Shown piece by piece: positions 11,959 through 23,932 of a DNA stretch of 64,000 bases. Source of the DNA: Calonectria ilicicola (Eukaryota > Ascomycota > Sordariomycetes > Hypocreales > Nectriaceae); the NCBI GenBank assembly GCA_020809705.1, contig CP085833.1, forward strand, positions 806,001-870,000. The letters run 5' to 3'. Numbering within the stretch: position 1 is the stretch's first letter; every line of letters starts with the position of its first letter. Under the pieces are notes generated by a model. The model ran no database searches and was not told where the DNA came from. It saw only the letters and a program-made list of their open reading frames with translations. The position numbers were made by a program, and so were the translations under genes.

Positions 11959-12192
11959 ATGTCGAGAAACGAGCCACCAGCGAGGACGCAGCGCAGCGTG
12001 GGGAATAAGATTAATTTTAACGCTCATTCGGCCAACTCCCCTAGCCCTGCCCAGCTCGTCTTGCAGTCTCAGCTCCGTCTTGGCAGCGGGTACGATCCAG
12101 CCATGGTGCGCCGGCTAAAGTGGATCACGATAAACGAGCATGGAGTTACCAACATGACCTCACTTTTCCTCCCCCTCTCTGTAGGAACTTAG
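11959..12192 (+). CDS. Possible small protein, divergent from the Cys-rich gene
   Basis: An ATG at 11959, only 81 bases from the divergent start at 11877, opens a basic 77 aa frame (MSRNEPPARTQRSVGNKIN...). It contains a plausible intron end: a strong pyrimidine tract and CTGTAG at about 12162-12185. The donor is uncertain: GTGGAT would give a 57 aa product ending KNLA, and GTGCGC after YDPAM would add about 24 codons to a TAG near 12260. I know no homologue. It could be a real small gene or only part of a shared bidirectional promoter. Confidence 0.35.
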   Translation: MSRNEPPARTQRSVGNKINFNAHSANSPSPAQLVLQSQLRLGSGYDPAMVRRLKWITINEHGVTNMTSLFLPLSVGT

Positions 12193-12901
12193 CGTAAAGC
12201 CTGAACATCTTCAGAGTGGGCAAAACTTGATCTGCAGCATGTTTTGTGAAACACCGTAGAACAAATAAGACAAAGTCTCACTTACACGACAAGCGGTGAC
12301 CAAAGCCTTCCCAACTGATCGCCAAGGCAGATTCGACACCCATGCCGATCCTGGCGGAACCACCGGGAAATGATCAGCACTCTCCATTCCTTTTGACCAT
12401 CTGGGGACATCACAAAGTCACACTCCACATACTTAAGCCGAGACACAATCTGTGAGTTGAGATCAATATACATCCATTAAGAAAAGAAAAACTAAAACCA
12501 TCCATACTAATATACCCGCCTAAAACCATCATCGTTAATACCAGGTCCATCTTTTCGTTATTGCTATCCGTGTTTTTTTCTTTTGGCCATCCATAATATG
12601 CATGAAGCCTCCTAATGATTTCTCGCCAAACAAGATCTCCGGTTCGTGACGACACTGCATATCAACATAAAAAAAATATAAGAATATAAACACAGTCCAT
12701 CGAATCAATAGGTATATCCCTTCGTCCAACTTGAGCCCCAACGCCGTTTCGTTCCGTCCTATTCCGTTCCTATCCATGCTAGTCACCTGATATATGAGAC
12801 CATCAACGCCTATTGCTACCATTTTGCCTCAAATTTTTTCTTGACGGATGGGGTCGTGCATGCATCAATGGGTAGTATCTGTTGCTGTAAAAAAGTACCT
12901 C
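12193..12901. other. Intergenic, no gene seen
   Basis: AT-richer sequence between the small plus-strand frame and the 3' end of the Cdc4-like gene. Short minus-strand frames here lack an ATG or recognisable content. Probably 3' UTRs. Confidence 0.6.
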
Positions 12902-15900
12902 TCAAGGCTCTTCTTCAATCATTGCCCGCACTTCGGGCTCGTTGAGCAAAATTCGCTTGCCCAACTCTTCTGGGGCCTTTCCATCTCGGACTGCACCAAA
13001 GTCAAGAATCTATAAACACGTTAGTCAAACATGGTCCAATAATATTCATCTTGGGGGGAATCATACCTCGACATATGTAAGCGAATCACGCTGGACTGCC
13101 GCTACACATCGTCGCTCATCAAACTTGACTTGCCACACGCCGCTGAGGTCGCTCAGCAGGTCTTGGACGCACTCGCCTGTCCTCACATCCCACATCTTGA
13201 CCGTTTTTTCGCTACCGCTAATGACCTTTCGGCCATCATGTTGGAAGCAGGTGATGGCTCCGGTGTGGGCCATGAGCGTGTTTCTACACTTGCCAGTCTC
13301 GGGATCCCAGATACGGAGAGTCGAGTCGGCAGCAGCAGACACCAATCGCTCATCGCGAAGATCCAGAAGACCAACGAGAAGACTGTGGCCCTCTAGAGTG
13401 TGTAAGCAGGCTCCCGTGGCAAGATCCCAGATCTTGACCAGCGAGTCCATCGATCCGGAGATACAGCGGTTGCGCTCGTGGTCGAGAACAACAGAGTACA
13501 CCTTCTGGGAGTGGCCGTGCAAGACATGGAGTGACTCGCCTGTGCTAATCCTCCATACACGAACCGTGCTGTCATAGGACCCGCTCACAAGGGTGTCCCC
13601 GTGCGCCGAGATGGCTCGGACAGAGTGGGTGTGGCCGGACAGGACCCGGATGAAGTACGGGCAGTCCGACTCGTGTGCCGGAGGACCTGTCTGGATGTAA
13701 CGGCGTGAACCCACTTCGGGAAGCCGCCACACCCGCAGCTGGCTGTCGCGGGATCCGGTGATAATGAGAGGCTTCTCGGGCTGCATAACGGCAGTGCCGT
13801 TCGAGTCCTTTCCGGTCTCGGTGGGCATGAGGATCTGGAGGCAACGGACGGTACTAGTATGTCCGTAGAACACCTGCTGACAGAGTCCTCGCTCAATATC
13901 CCACACACGAACAGATCGGTCGGTGGATCCGGAAACCAACATGTTGCCCTCGTACTGGAGAGCCCAGACACCCCCCTCATGACCTTCGAGCTTCTTTCGA
14001 AGCTTGCCGGTCTTGGTGTCGTAGATATGAATCAGTGTGTCATCGCTACCTGTGATAATCTTGTCCTCGTCGAACTGGAGGCATGTGATGACGTGCCGAG
14101 GGTGTGCTGCAAATGCAACATGGCCAGGCTTGACCTCGCCGCTGGTCCAGCTCTGACGAATCATGTGATGGCGTCGGTAGAGGGACTTGTAGAGATGCAG
14201 CTGGCGCAAGCTGGACAAACCGAGATGAGGGTCTTGGACGGCGGCGGCGGCGGCATTAGCAGCTGACAATGGGCCTTCCGACTTGTGCTGTTTGACTTCA
14301 GCCTGGCTCCGTTCCTCTCGGGAGGCAGCCTCTTGAGCGCTCGCCCGACGCTTGGATCGTTCGGATGTTGTGTAGCTATTGAGGGCCCTCTTTCGCTTTG
14401 AGGTTCGTGCTTTGGTTGCAGGCTGCTCGTTGCGTAGTGTTCGGGTAAGCTCGTGCTCTGTCGATGTCAGGCGGTTTCTCATGCTGAGGTCCTTTTCGTA
14501 TCCCGTAGCGCCAACGGGGTCCTGCCAGCCCCAGCCCTGGACAATGGCCTTGTTCAGCTCGCCAGGGGGCAGGGTGTATCCATCCCGGTCAAACAACTCC
14601 TTCCAACCTGTTTCGTTTCTGTCAACAATGTTGCGCCAGTGTTTGGAGACCTGGGCTGCCCGGCAGAGATCGCGGTGGTCCAGGTAGGAAAGAACATGGT
14701 AGCTCAGTTCAAGAGGAAGTTGTCGAAGAAAGTCGCACTTGAGAGCCGGGTTCACAGCATCGGCAACAACTCGCAGTGTAGGCCGCGGGCAGCGGCGGAG
14801 GAACTGATACATCATAAAAGTCTTCATCTCGGTCTTCATCGAGTCAAACGCTTCGAGGAGTGTTTGGGTATCCACAACAAAAGGCTGAGTGTCAGCAGAG
14901 TCGGCACGGACAAGAGCCTTCTCATCGCCATGACCACGACGAACTAGTGCCATCGAATCGCCATCTTCCATGAGCTGCGACTCCTCGACCCAAGTTGATG
15001 GATCAGTGTTCGAGGTTTGGAAGCTAGCCTGGGCCTCTTCTTCCCCTTCTTCCTCGTCATGCTCGACGGTTTGCAGCTGTGCAGCAGCTAGTGTAGGGGA
15101 CAGCCTAGGGCTAGGTAGACTTGCATCCTGAGCACTGGCTACGTCGACAGTGGGTCGATGATGAAAGGAGGAACGCATAGGCAGTAAGCCATCAGGGTCA
15201 GCAAAGGGTTCTGCGTCAGCATCTGTGATTGGTGGGGTAGCCACATTGCTGCTGAAAACGGTATGTGAATCGCTGTCGACAGGGCTGCTCGCTTCGAAGT
15301 GGGCGGTATTCTGGGTGGAAGAGGGCTCAGGGGATTGTTGGGCTCGCTCGGCGTTGGCTGATCGTCGACGAGAAGAACGCTCGGTAGTGGGGGCAACAAC
15401 AACCTCGGATGTGTCTGGAGTGGCGAGGAAGCCAGAAGAGGCCCTCGTTGATCTCTCACCAGCATCTCGGCGGCTGCTGCTTCCATGTGCAATGGTGCGT
15501 CGAAGCTTGTCAGAGACGGCGCTCAGTTGAGAGGATCGAGCCGATCTTCGAGTGCCATGCATCATGTAACTGGGATCGGGGGATTCGGCCATGGCCCGAG
15601 TTTGTCGTGTCCGGCGAGGGTAGGCCTCGGAGGGAGATCGGGATGGCTGTCGGGGTATCTTGCTAAGGGTGGTGGGGGTATCATGGGGTGATTCGGACTT
15701 GACAGGACCTGGGGTACACCTTTTGCTGGGTATCCTTCTAATCTGGAGATTTCTTCAAGTTAGCATCATGCGGATGAAGCCTGACCCACAAAACTGGTTT
15801 TGATAGCCTTGTGGATTGGGATGCAGTGAGGTTTGGAGAGACTTACCTGGGTTGATTCTTGGTTCTCATCGTCGGCATCGGTATGTTCTGGAAGGTTGTA

Positions 15901-16179
15901 GGAGAACTGGATCAACTCTGGTGGAGTGGGCTTCATGGCGAGGGGGTACTCCTTGGTGTCGAGGTTCTCGAGGGGGATGGGATCTCGGACAAAGACATGA
16001 GGAAATTTGCGGGTGAGGCGGGTTGTGGTTGTAACAGTCTTGGTCTCGACACACTCGCTCACCTCGAGTTGGAAGCGGCGTGAGCGGTTCTGGGAGCCCT
16101 CTGAGATGTTGACCGAGACGGTTTGGGAAGATTTGGGTTGTCGAGCCTCGAGGGCCTGGCTAGCCGGCGAGGGCGTCAT
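12902..16179 (-). CDS. Cdc4/FWD-1-type F-box and WD40 protein (SCF ubiquitin ligase substrate receptor)
   Basis: Three exons on the minus strand: 15847-16179, 13067-15742 and 12902-13009 (1038 aa). Both introns are in phase 0 (donors GTAAGT and GTATGA; acceptors CTCCAG and TATAG). The N-terminal 440 residues are Ser/Thr/Glu-rich and disordered. An F-box follows at about 445-490 (LPLELSYHVLSYLDHRDLC, QVSKHWR), which would bind Skp1. WD40 repeats run from about 655 to 1020 with regular GH...WD spacing, for example GHEGGVWALQYEGNMLVSGS and GHTHSVRAISAHGDTLVSGS. This is the Cdc4/Fbw7 arrangement: an SCF receptor recruiting phosphorylated substrates for ubiquitination, expected in nucleus and cytoplasm. 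A shorter start at an in-frame Met near 15592 is possible, but upstream exon 1 splices cleanly. Met30/SconB-type is the alternative, less likely from the sequence before the F-box. Confidence 0.88.
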
Positions 16180-18215
16180 GGCTCTCGTTCTCGTGGCTTG
16201 CACGAGGAGAGGAGGCTTCTATGTGCAAGTGATGGTGGATGGTCGCGTAATGTTGGAGGAGGAGGAGGAGAGAGGGCCGAGGGGTGAGGCCGGGACGGGG
16301 ATGGGGGTGCGTTGTATAATGTATCCGTCAGGGCTTTTTTTTTTTCTTTTGGGGGGTCGTGTCTGTCGTGTCGGGTAATGACAAGGCGTTGGGACCAGGT
16401 AGACGGCTGAACCAACGCGAGAGTCTCGCGCGATGTGATCGAATGCAAGTTGGCGTTGCGAGACACGGGCAAGACGATGAGGCCGGCTGACGGGTAAGGG
16501 TGACAAAGCCGCACGTCAAAAGTCGTCGGGGCGTGGAGCAATGATGGCGCACACGACGCGATAGCTGATTTGTGACGGAGGGCAGCAACGACTAGAGGGC
16601 TCCTACCGGAGGAAAAGGCAGCCACACAGGGAAGATTGAGGAGTGGGTTCTCTCTCTCTTTTTTTTTTTTTTACTTGATTCGATCGTTGGAGGCACTGGG
16701 TATGGTGGTGTGCAAACGTGACGGACAGAGCGAGAGTCGGCGGCCGGGCCGAGGAAGAGGCTCAGGCCAAAAGTTGAATCCAGGAACAGGTACAGGCGCA
16801 GCGGTTGCAGTGCTGTATCGGGGCAGCGATCGTGGAGGGGGAGAGGAGGGAGAGATAGGACCGCCGAGTCCGATGCAAAGTTGGTTATCGAGGTTTCGGA
16901 CGGGAGCGCGAGTGGGAGTGGGTTTGTGGAGGCGGAATGGCGGATGTGGGAGTCGAAGAGAAGTGGATGTGGATGGTGATGTGACAGAGGGCGTCTGGCT
17001 TGATTCGATTTTCCAGCGCTACGCGGGTTGGCGGGCAGTGGCTGTCCGGGGGGGTGCAAGTACCCTCTGGCTGCTGCCTCTGTGTGTGTGTTCGCTGTAT
17101 GGGGCGGCTGCTGCAGGACTGTTACTGGGTCGTCACTGGTCGCTGGGCTCTTGGCCGGTGGAGTGTGTTCCGGAGGGACAGGCTAGACAGCGTGAGCCCG
17201 GAGAGCGTGTTCCTTCCACTTCCACTTCCACTTCCGCTCTGCTGGTTGGCGGCGGTACCTGGGTATGTACCTGGGTACCTGGACGTGGGCCGCCTGGGTT
17301 GGCACTTGCCATGCCTGGCCGGGGGATGGGGCTTGGGGAAGGGGGCGGGTGGGTGGGTCCCGGATGCTTATGGCTTTAATTGGATAAGAACCGTCGAGTG
17401 GGGGTCTCTGATTGGCCTAGACGTTCGGCAGCGACGTCCATCTGGGTTTTTAAATAGAGGTACGTAAAGAGGTAAAGAGGAGGAGGTACCCAGAAGTGGG
17501 CGGTACCCAGTTCAGGTAGGTAACACACACGTACATGCACGTACATACTGCCACTGTCCCTCTTGGCTCTTGTGTGTGTCCCTCTGTTCTCGGCCGTGCC
17601 GGTCGGTGGGTGCACCCGCAGTAGGCACGCATTCCGCAGTGGTATGCCGAAGGCTCTGGCTTTGGCTGTGGCTCTGGCTCTGGCCCTGGAGACCCTGTCC
17701 CTGAGGCCCTTGATCTGCCTCGCCTTGCCCTGCTCGGATTGACTGGGCACGAGGCCACCAGCGACCCAAAGGCGGAGGCATACAAGTTGGCCGGTGCTCC
17801 GTCTCGTGGCCGACAATCATCAGCGACTGGATTGCCTGTCTGGCAGCAAACTTGCTTGGCCTGGGTTCTTCTAGCCTTGGTTTTTGGTCTTTGGCATTTG
17901 GTCAGGCTACCTCTTGGGCGCCGTATGTACTGGCTACTCCCCCTGCATCAGCATCGGCCGGTCTCCCTCGTGCATGCCCCTAGGGCCTAGGCGACAACCG
18001 TTGGTGATGATTCCTCACATTGTGCATCCCGCGATAGCATCCCGGTCACCGATCTCCTGCCACCACCCATTTTCCCCTCCTTTGAGGCCCAGGGTCCAGC
18101 ACACACACGCACACGTCCACACACACATCCACGCCCGCAAACCGCCCACGGGCCCCGGCACTCGCATGGAATGATGCTTGTGTCCAGGGAACCACCAAAG
18201 TCTCTTTTTCGCTTG

Positions 18216-18246
<31 letters not shown>

Positions 18247-20668
18247 GGAATTTGATATCTGACCAAATCAACCGGTGAGTGGGTTATGGGCTGTCGTGGA
18301 TCGGCGTGCGCAGGAAAAAAAAGAAAGCAGATGAGTGAGACATGCATACGGGGCGTCGAGCTGTCTGCCCGTTGGCATGGTGGCATGTCATGATGCCCGC
18401 CCCGGATACCGTCCTTCAATTGCTGCTGGGCAATGCCATATCGGCTTATGCCTCTCCCACGAAGCGTCTCGGCCATGCAACGCCATCCCACTAACAGCCT
18501 ACCATTTACCGTTCCAAGCCTTTTTGTCCCGATCCATGTCTGGGGAATTTGGGCCCTATTGCCGCCCCCAGCCCGATAAAACATCAGCCCTTAGCAAAGG
18601 AGGGTTGCATCAGGAAATGGTCCGGCCGCCCGCACTGATAGCCCTCCGTGTACTAATACACCCCTTGAAAGATTGTCCCCTGTGACTTCCGTACCTTTAG
18701 CAGCATGGAACTCAACCGCCCGAAGATGTCGATCTGATTGTAAAGGAAAAAAAATCACAATAAATGACAATGAATGCCGTAAATAAATTACTTATTTTGG
18801 TTATCTATATAATATTTATTTATTTAAAATTTGGCTGGAAGATGGTGGGAAAGGGTAGAGGGTACAATCTTTCAGGGATTGTACTGGATGTGTTCTTTTT
18901 TTTTTTTGTTTTTCCCTTCACTGGTCATCCTGCAGACATGCCTCGATGGCAATGGTGCTGCTCCAACTGCTTCGAATGCTCCAGCTCCCGTCCAAGAGCG
19001 CATCTGATGTCTCACTCGTCGCCCCTGTTCAATTTGCACGGCCGGAATCAGTCCACGCGCTTCTGCTTCTTCTTCTTGTCTCTTCCCCCACCTATTGCCG
19101 ACCCCGGCTCCGGTTCGCGGGTCGGGCTGGACGAGTTCTGCCGATTGGCTTCCCCCCCACCTCGCCCCGGTGCCAACGTTCCATGCCTGACCTCTGCGCA
19201 TTGGAATCCTGTCCAAACACCAGCCCAGAGACCACTGCTAGCAGCTGTCAGCTAGCATAGCAGCTTGATCCATGAACTGGCACTATCGAACATGTTCGCA
19301 GTAGCTGAGCAGTCTGGTTATCAACTAACAGGCCCATCGGCCTAGGGCTAGCGAAATCCTAACCAACCCCGACCCCGGGCAGTCAGCCCAACCTCGGACG
19401 CGGCCGATCATAGAAACAAGGCCGTACCCGGCCTGGCCAACTCTATTCCGTGCCGCGAAGGCGCCCAAAAAAAATCCAGATTTGTGCTCACTTTGTGCTG
19501 ACCAAGACTACGCCACTCGCCACATGGCGTTTCTCGGAGGGCTCCCGCGCAGTGCGTGGCGTTGAGGGGAAGGGCTGAAAGAAAGAAAAAAAAAAACTCT
19601 CATTCCAGCACAGTTTCCTTCTTCCCCTCTGACAAGCAAAAATGCGAGGGATTCCGAGCTCCTGGTTAGCGGGTGTCGAGCCAAGCCAAGCCAAGCCGGC
19701 GATGATCTGTCAGCATGGTGGAGAGACACAAGGCACAGCAGCGAAATGCAACGGCCAGGCCGCGTGTGGACGACGTCACGCTATCGTGTGGCTTAGCCAG
19801 GTTTCCGTGAGCGGTGCTGTGCCCTGCTCTGAGTGGGCGTTGTCGAGATTTAGGTGACTGGGATTGAAGGAATCATGACGCGATGAACCAGTTGTCATGA
19901 TGAGAGCTGACATAACCTTGGTTGTGAACCCTTTATTTAGCCTGTAGTTAGCGAGGGGGGCCGATCGTATATACAGCAAGAGTCAGTCCAGACCAGATTA
20001 GCATTATTACGTGCAGTAGGGACCAATACTAGCGAAGGAAAAAAAAAAAAAAAAGCGCCAGGATTTCTCGCCGGAACTAGCCATGAAAAGGAATGTTTCA
20101 AGGGACGCCCTAGCGACCCCTCTATAACTAGTCCCTGTCTTGCAAAAGAAACGTTAGGCCAATCTCGCCGATCTAGGGTAACTGCCACCCTACGAGGATC
20201 GATGCCCTCAGCGCTGGGCAAAGTAACGTGTTGTTGGATCGTTTTGCAATGGCGAAATATTAATAAATAAGTTTAAAACTTAAACGGAGATTTAAAAAAA
20301 AAAAAAAAAACAACAACGTTGGGTATATAATTATAATGTAGCTTTGAACAAGAATAATGGAATGTGTGGCACCTTTGACATAATCCCCAGACAAACCTCG
20401 TCTGCATCGTAGCTCATCCCATGGTCCCGTCTCTGTGAGCTAACCCATACGGCATTTCCCGAATAGTCTCAGCCCTTTTCCGCTCCCGACCTGGTATCCA
20501 AGACCCCCTTAAAAAAATTCCCCATGATCCGATGTCCGTCTATTTGACCTGTCTCTTCCCCCCCCCCTCCCTCCTAATTCCGAGAGGTGTCATCCAAATT
20601 CCCCAATTGAAATGTCCCACCGCCTGCTGGCTTCCAGAAGAAAAAGCAAAAAAAAAGTCGTAAAATAA
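16180..20668. other. Long gene-free stretch upstream of the Cdc4-like gene
   Basis: About 4.5 kb with no supported gene. It holds G-rich and CT-rich low-complexity DNA, TTCCAC repeats near 17212-17238, TGGCTC-like repeats near 17652-17690, a cluster of GGTACC and GTACCTGG words at about 17254-17282 and 17485-17513, a CT microsatellite and several poly(A)/poly(T) runs, one of 17 A near 20040. One 247-codon plus-strand frame at 16636-17379 is low-complexity and was not accepted. It probably contains the Cdc4-like gene's promoter and leader and the modin gene's 3' UTR. Confidence 0.6.
18216..18243. repeat. CT dinucleotide microsatellite
   Basis: About fourteen CT units in the gene-free stretch. 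Confidence 0.9.
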
Positions 20669-22798
20669 TCATGCAACGTAGACCGGCATTCGACTGCCGA
20701 GCAACTCGCCCTTGCTTACCTGTATGTCTGACTTGTGGATATCATGTAGCATCAGCCAACATATCATCCTGAACACCAAGGTGCACCACACGTCGTCGTG
20801 GGAAACTTGTTGGCTGCTCAGGGGCACCTTCTCCGGAGTAGTCGCCTGAGGTTGCTCGGCCTCGGATTCGACATCTGACGGCTCCTTTAGACTAGCCAGC
20901 TCGATGTCACCTCCCGCTGCACCAGAGCGGGCCGACATCATCGAATGTCTCCTGTTGTCCTCGCGGGCAGCGCTGCTCGCCCGTGGCCGTCCACCTCTGG
21001 GCCTCTGTGCATGCGGATCGAGTGATGACCCAATGATGCTTGTTCGTCGATCTGTTGAAGTAACGGCAACGGGGACTACCTCGGGACGAATGTATTGAAA
21101 ATACACATCCATAAACTTTTCCTGTCGCTCGTCAGGGCTCGCGGCGTGCATGTCTGCGAAAGGCGACAATGGTGGCCGTGGAAGCCCAGGCATTCGAGGA
21201 GACGGGGGCGCCGCTAAGCTGCGGATCGAGATGTTATCGCCAAGGTGGTCTTCGGTTTCGTTGAGCAGCCTTAGAACTGCTTGAAGATGCGATCGCAAGA
21301 CGTCCAGCACCATTTGCCGGCGGAGCTTTTGTTTTCCAGTCTCTTGGCTCTGCGAAGCTTGATGGCTGGGACCCTGGTTCTTGGCAGTAAGAACTTCGTC
21401 GCAATCGTCCATGGCAGAGTGGAGAGCGTTCATGAAGCGTAGCTGCTCAGAGCCCTGAGATTCTTTGCACTCAAGTATTTGGTTGATGTGGTGAGTGATC
21501 CTTCCTATGAGAAACGAGTTCCTCTCTACTCCCATGAGTGGATGGTGGACGTGTCTTTGGTACGCATGCATCAATTGCACAAGAGAAAAGGTTCGGGTGT
21601 CCCAGCGTTCAAAGGTGGGGTTGGGAATGTATGTAAAGAAGCTGTGCTCGATGTGGAACACCTGGCCTAGCATGCCGAGGATTTCGAACGCAACTGGCAC
21701 TAGTTAGCAATGGAGTTGAAGACAAAAGAGACTGACAATAGATTGATACATACTAGGGAACAAATGCGATGTTCGCTTGTCTGGGTTCAAAAAGCAGCGC
21801 ACTGCGTTATTGTTACAGCCAATGGTGACGAGAGACTCGGAAATATCTCTGCGGGTGGCCATTGCCAGAGTGCTAATGTTTTGCTCGTGGGTTTCTAGAA
21901 ACTCGAGACGCCGGTGATCAAGCGTTTCCCGGTAGATGGTGGGGACGTATCCAAAGCATAACTCCTTGATCTCATCGACGGGCACAACGCGCGTGCGATC
22001 GAAGCGAGACTTTCCAAAGACGCGAAACGAGAACATGAGACCGAGGTCGGACATCTTTTCGCCCAGAACCATGAAGCCGTTTCCTTCGGCGCGGTAGCGA
22101 TCCCTGGTGCGGTCGAACTCCTTCCAGTGGATGCCAAGCGCAGCCACCATCTCGATCAAATGGCACATGGTGGTTGTGGCATAGGGCCGGCTGACGGCGG
22201 TGGGCATTGTGTCCCAGCTCTTGTGCAGGCGTTGCAGGGCGACGGTCAGGGTATGGCCTTCGCGCAGCGAGGGGGGTTCCGTAGGGATGTTTCCAAGGTG
22301 TGAAGAGCTGCTCGGTGGGCCTTGTTGCTTGTACTGGGCGGCTTGCCATGCGCTGGACTCGCTCTCCATGCGCTGGACGGCCGAGAGCAAGACGGACCAA
22401 GAAGCACGCTCCGTGTCGGTGGTCTGGAGTTGCTCCCGGGTTGAGCCTGGAGGACGATTGATCTTGCCAGCGTCGAGGTCGGTCCAGGTCTTGTCGAGGC
22501 TCTCTGGAGTGCCATCGAGGAACAGAATGTCCTGGTCACTGATGGGTCCCCGGGTGTTTTTGGGAGGCGAGACGAAGATGACGGGCACCTTGAACCTGAC
22601 CTCGAAGCGCATCTCATCCCACATGAAGCGGCGCGTCTTGGAGTCGGCCCATCGGCCCATGACTTTCTCGTTGCATTGCGAGTAGCCGGCGGCAGAGGCG
22701 TAGTACTGCTGGAGCACTTGCATAAATGTCGCCACCAAGGCGATGAGGGATATCACCAGCGCGACGACGGAGACGATGTCTCCCTCACCCATCCCCAT
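20669..22798 (-). CDS. Modin-family protein
   Basis: Two exons: 21754-22798 and 20669-21693 (689 aa). The 60 nt intron has donor GTATGT and acceptor TGCCAG and joins in phase 1 to give HLFPIAFEILGMLG. After MGMGEGDIVS a hydrophobic helix at about residues 8-27 (VVALVISLIALVATF) is a likely N-terminal membrane anchor. The conserved body includes FEVRFKVPVIFVSPP, ERASWSVLLSAVQ, WDTMPTAVSRPYATTTMCHL, LGIHWKEFDRTRDRYRAEGNG and VPVDEIKELCFGYVPTIYR. From memory these match modin, named from Podospora anserina in connection with vegetative incompatibility. The C-terminal 200 residues are Ser/Arg/Pro-rich. The first ATG in frame was chosen. No biochemical activity is known to me, so the name is homology by recall only. 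Confidence 0.82.
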
Positions 22799-23932
22799 GG
22801 TTGCGGTTGGGAGCGGTGGACAAAGTTGTCGTTTTCCTGCCCTGTCGAGGAGAGCTGACAAGCCGCACGCTAGAATTGGTTAATCAGTGGGCTGGATCTG
22901 GATTAGGCGCTGTTGATAGCGAGTAAACGGCCGCGCGGGAGACGGGGTGAGACGGGAATCGAGTCGCGCGGAGCTGCTGCTATATATTGGACCTGGCCAT
23001 GATGTTGCTGAACAGGTGGCTGGAAGGCCATGGCCGCATTGGAAAAAGACGCGGGCGACACACCCGGCTTCTCATGTCGAGATGGCTCATACGGCATTTC
23101 GGTCGCCCCAGTGTCACGCAGCGGATGAGGCTCTAGCTGGTGACTTGCACAAATGGCGACGCGAGTGGCGCCCCTCAGCTGGAGGTGGTGCAGGGGGGCG
23201 CAGCGGTTTAGTGGGTGGTTCACAGTGGGTTCGAGGCCCCCGGCGTGGTTCAGGCGGTTTCACTCGCCAAGCCTGGGGTAACAGGGAGCCGAGCTGGATG
23301 TCCGAAGGGGGGGTTCAACTCCACTGAGAGATGGAGATGGACTGCTATTGTGGCAATTTCTGGGTGGTTGTGTAGCAGCATGCATGTGCATGTGTGTGTG
23401 TGTGTATTTCTGCGAACGGGGGAATCATGATGGCAGCAACACACAACAACACACAATGCACATGCTAACAGACGCAGCGCGCAAACAACAACCAAACAAA
23501 CAGCACATGCGGTGGAATCAAGCTAAGCAGCACTAACCTGTTCCATGGCCTAGTGGTGGCCAGCCCTGAAGCCCTTTGCCGATTCCCTAAATCCCTAAAC
23601 GAAGGAGCCAATTGGCGACCTGGCCCAGAGCCGTGGCCTCGCCAACAAGCATCATCCCCCTGCGTGCCCAAGGCGGGGGTTCAGTTGGGATAAGCGTCCA
23701 GACCCGCCCATGAACCGCCTGACGAAAGCCAAGAAAGCTTCATTCTGCCCTAGCGGTCGCGGGGACGGGCCGGCTTCCTTTTTTTAAGCTTTGTCCGTTG
23801 AACAATTGAGCTTGGCATGTCCGCGGCCATCTGGGAAACGCTTATATTGTAACCAACAACTGTAAGACTTCATTGCGCTAATGTGAAATGTGAGATTTGT
23901 CCATACAATCATACAAGGGCTGCGTCATCCCC
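22799..23932. other. Intergenic, no gene seen
   Basis: Promoter side of modin and 3' side of the thioesterase gene. It contains a short TG/GT run near 23391-23406. No coding frame with an ATG and domain content was found. Confidence 0.6.

Noticed and set aside
16636..17379. 247-codon plus-strand frame
   Set aside because: G/R-rich low complexity starting in a poly(T) tract, no homologous-looking blocks and no clear promoter; probably leader DNA of the Cdc4-like gene.
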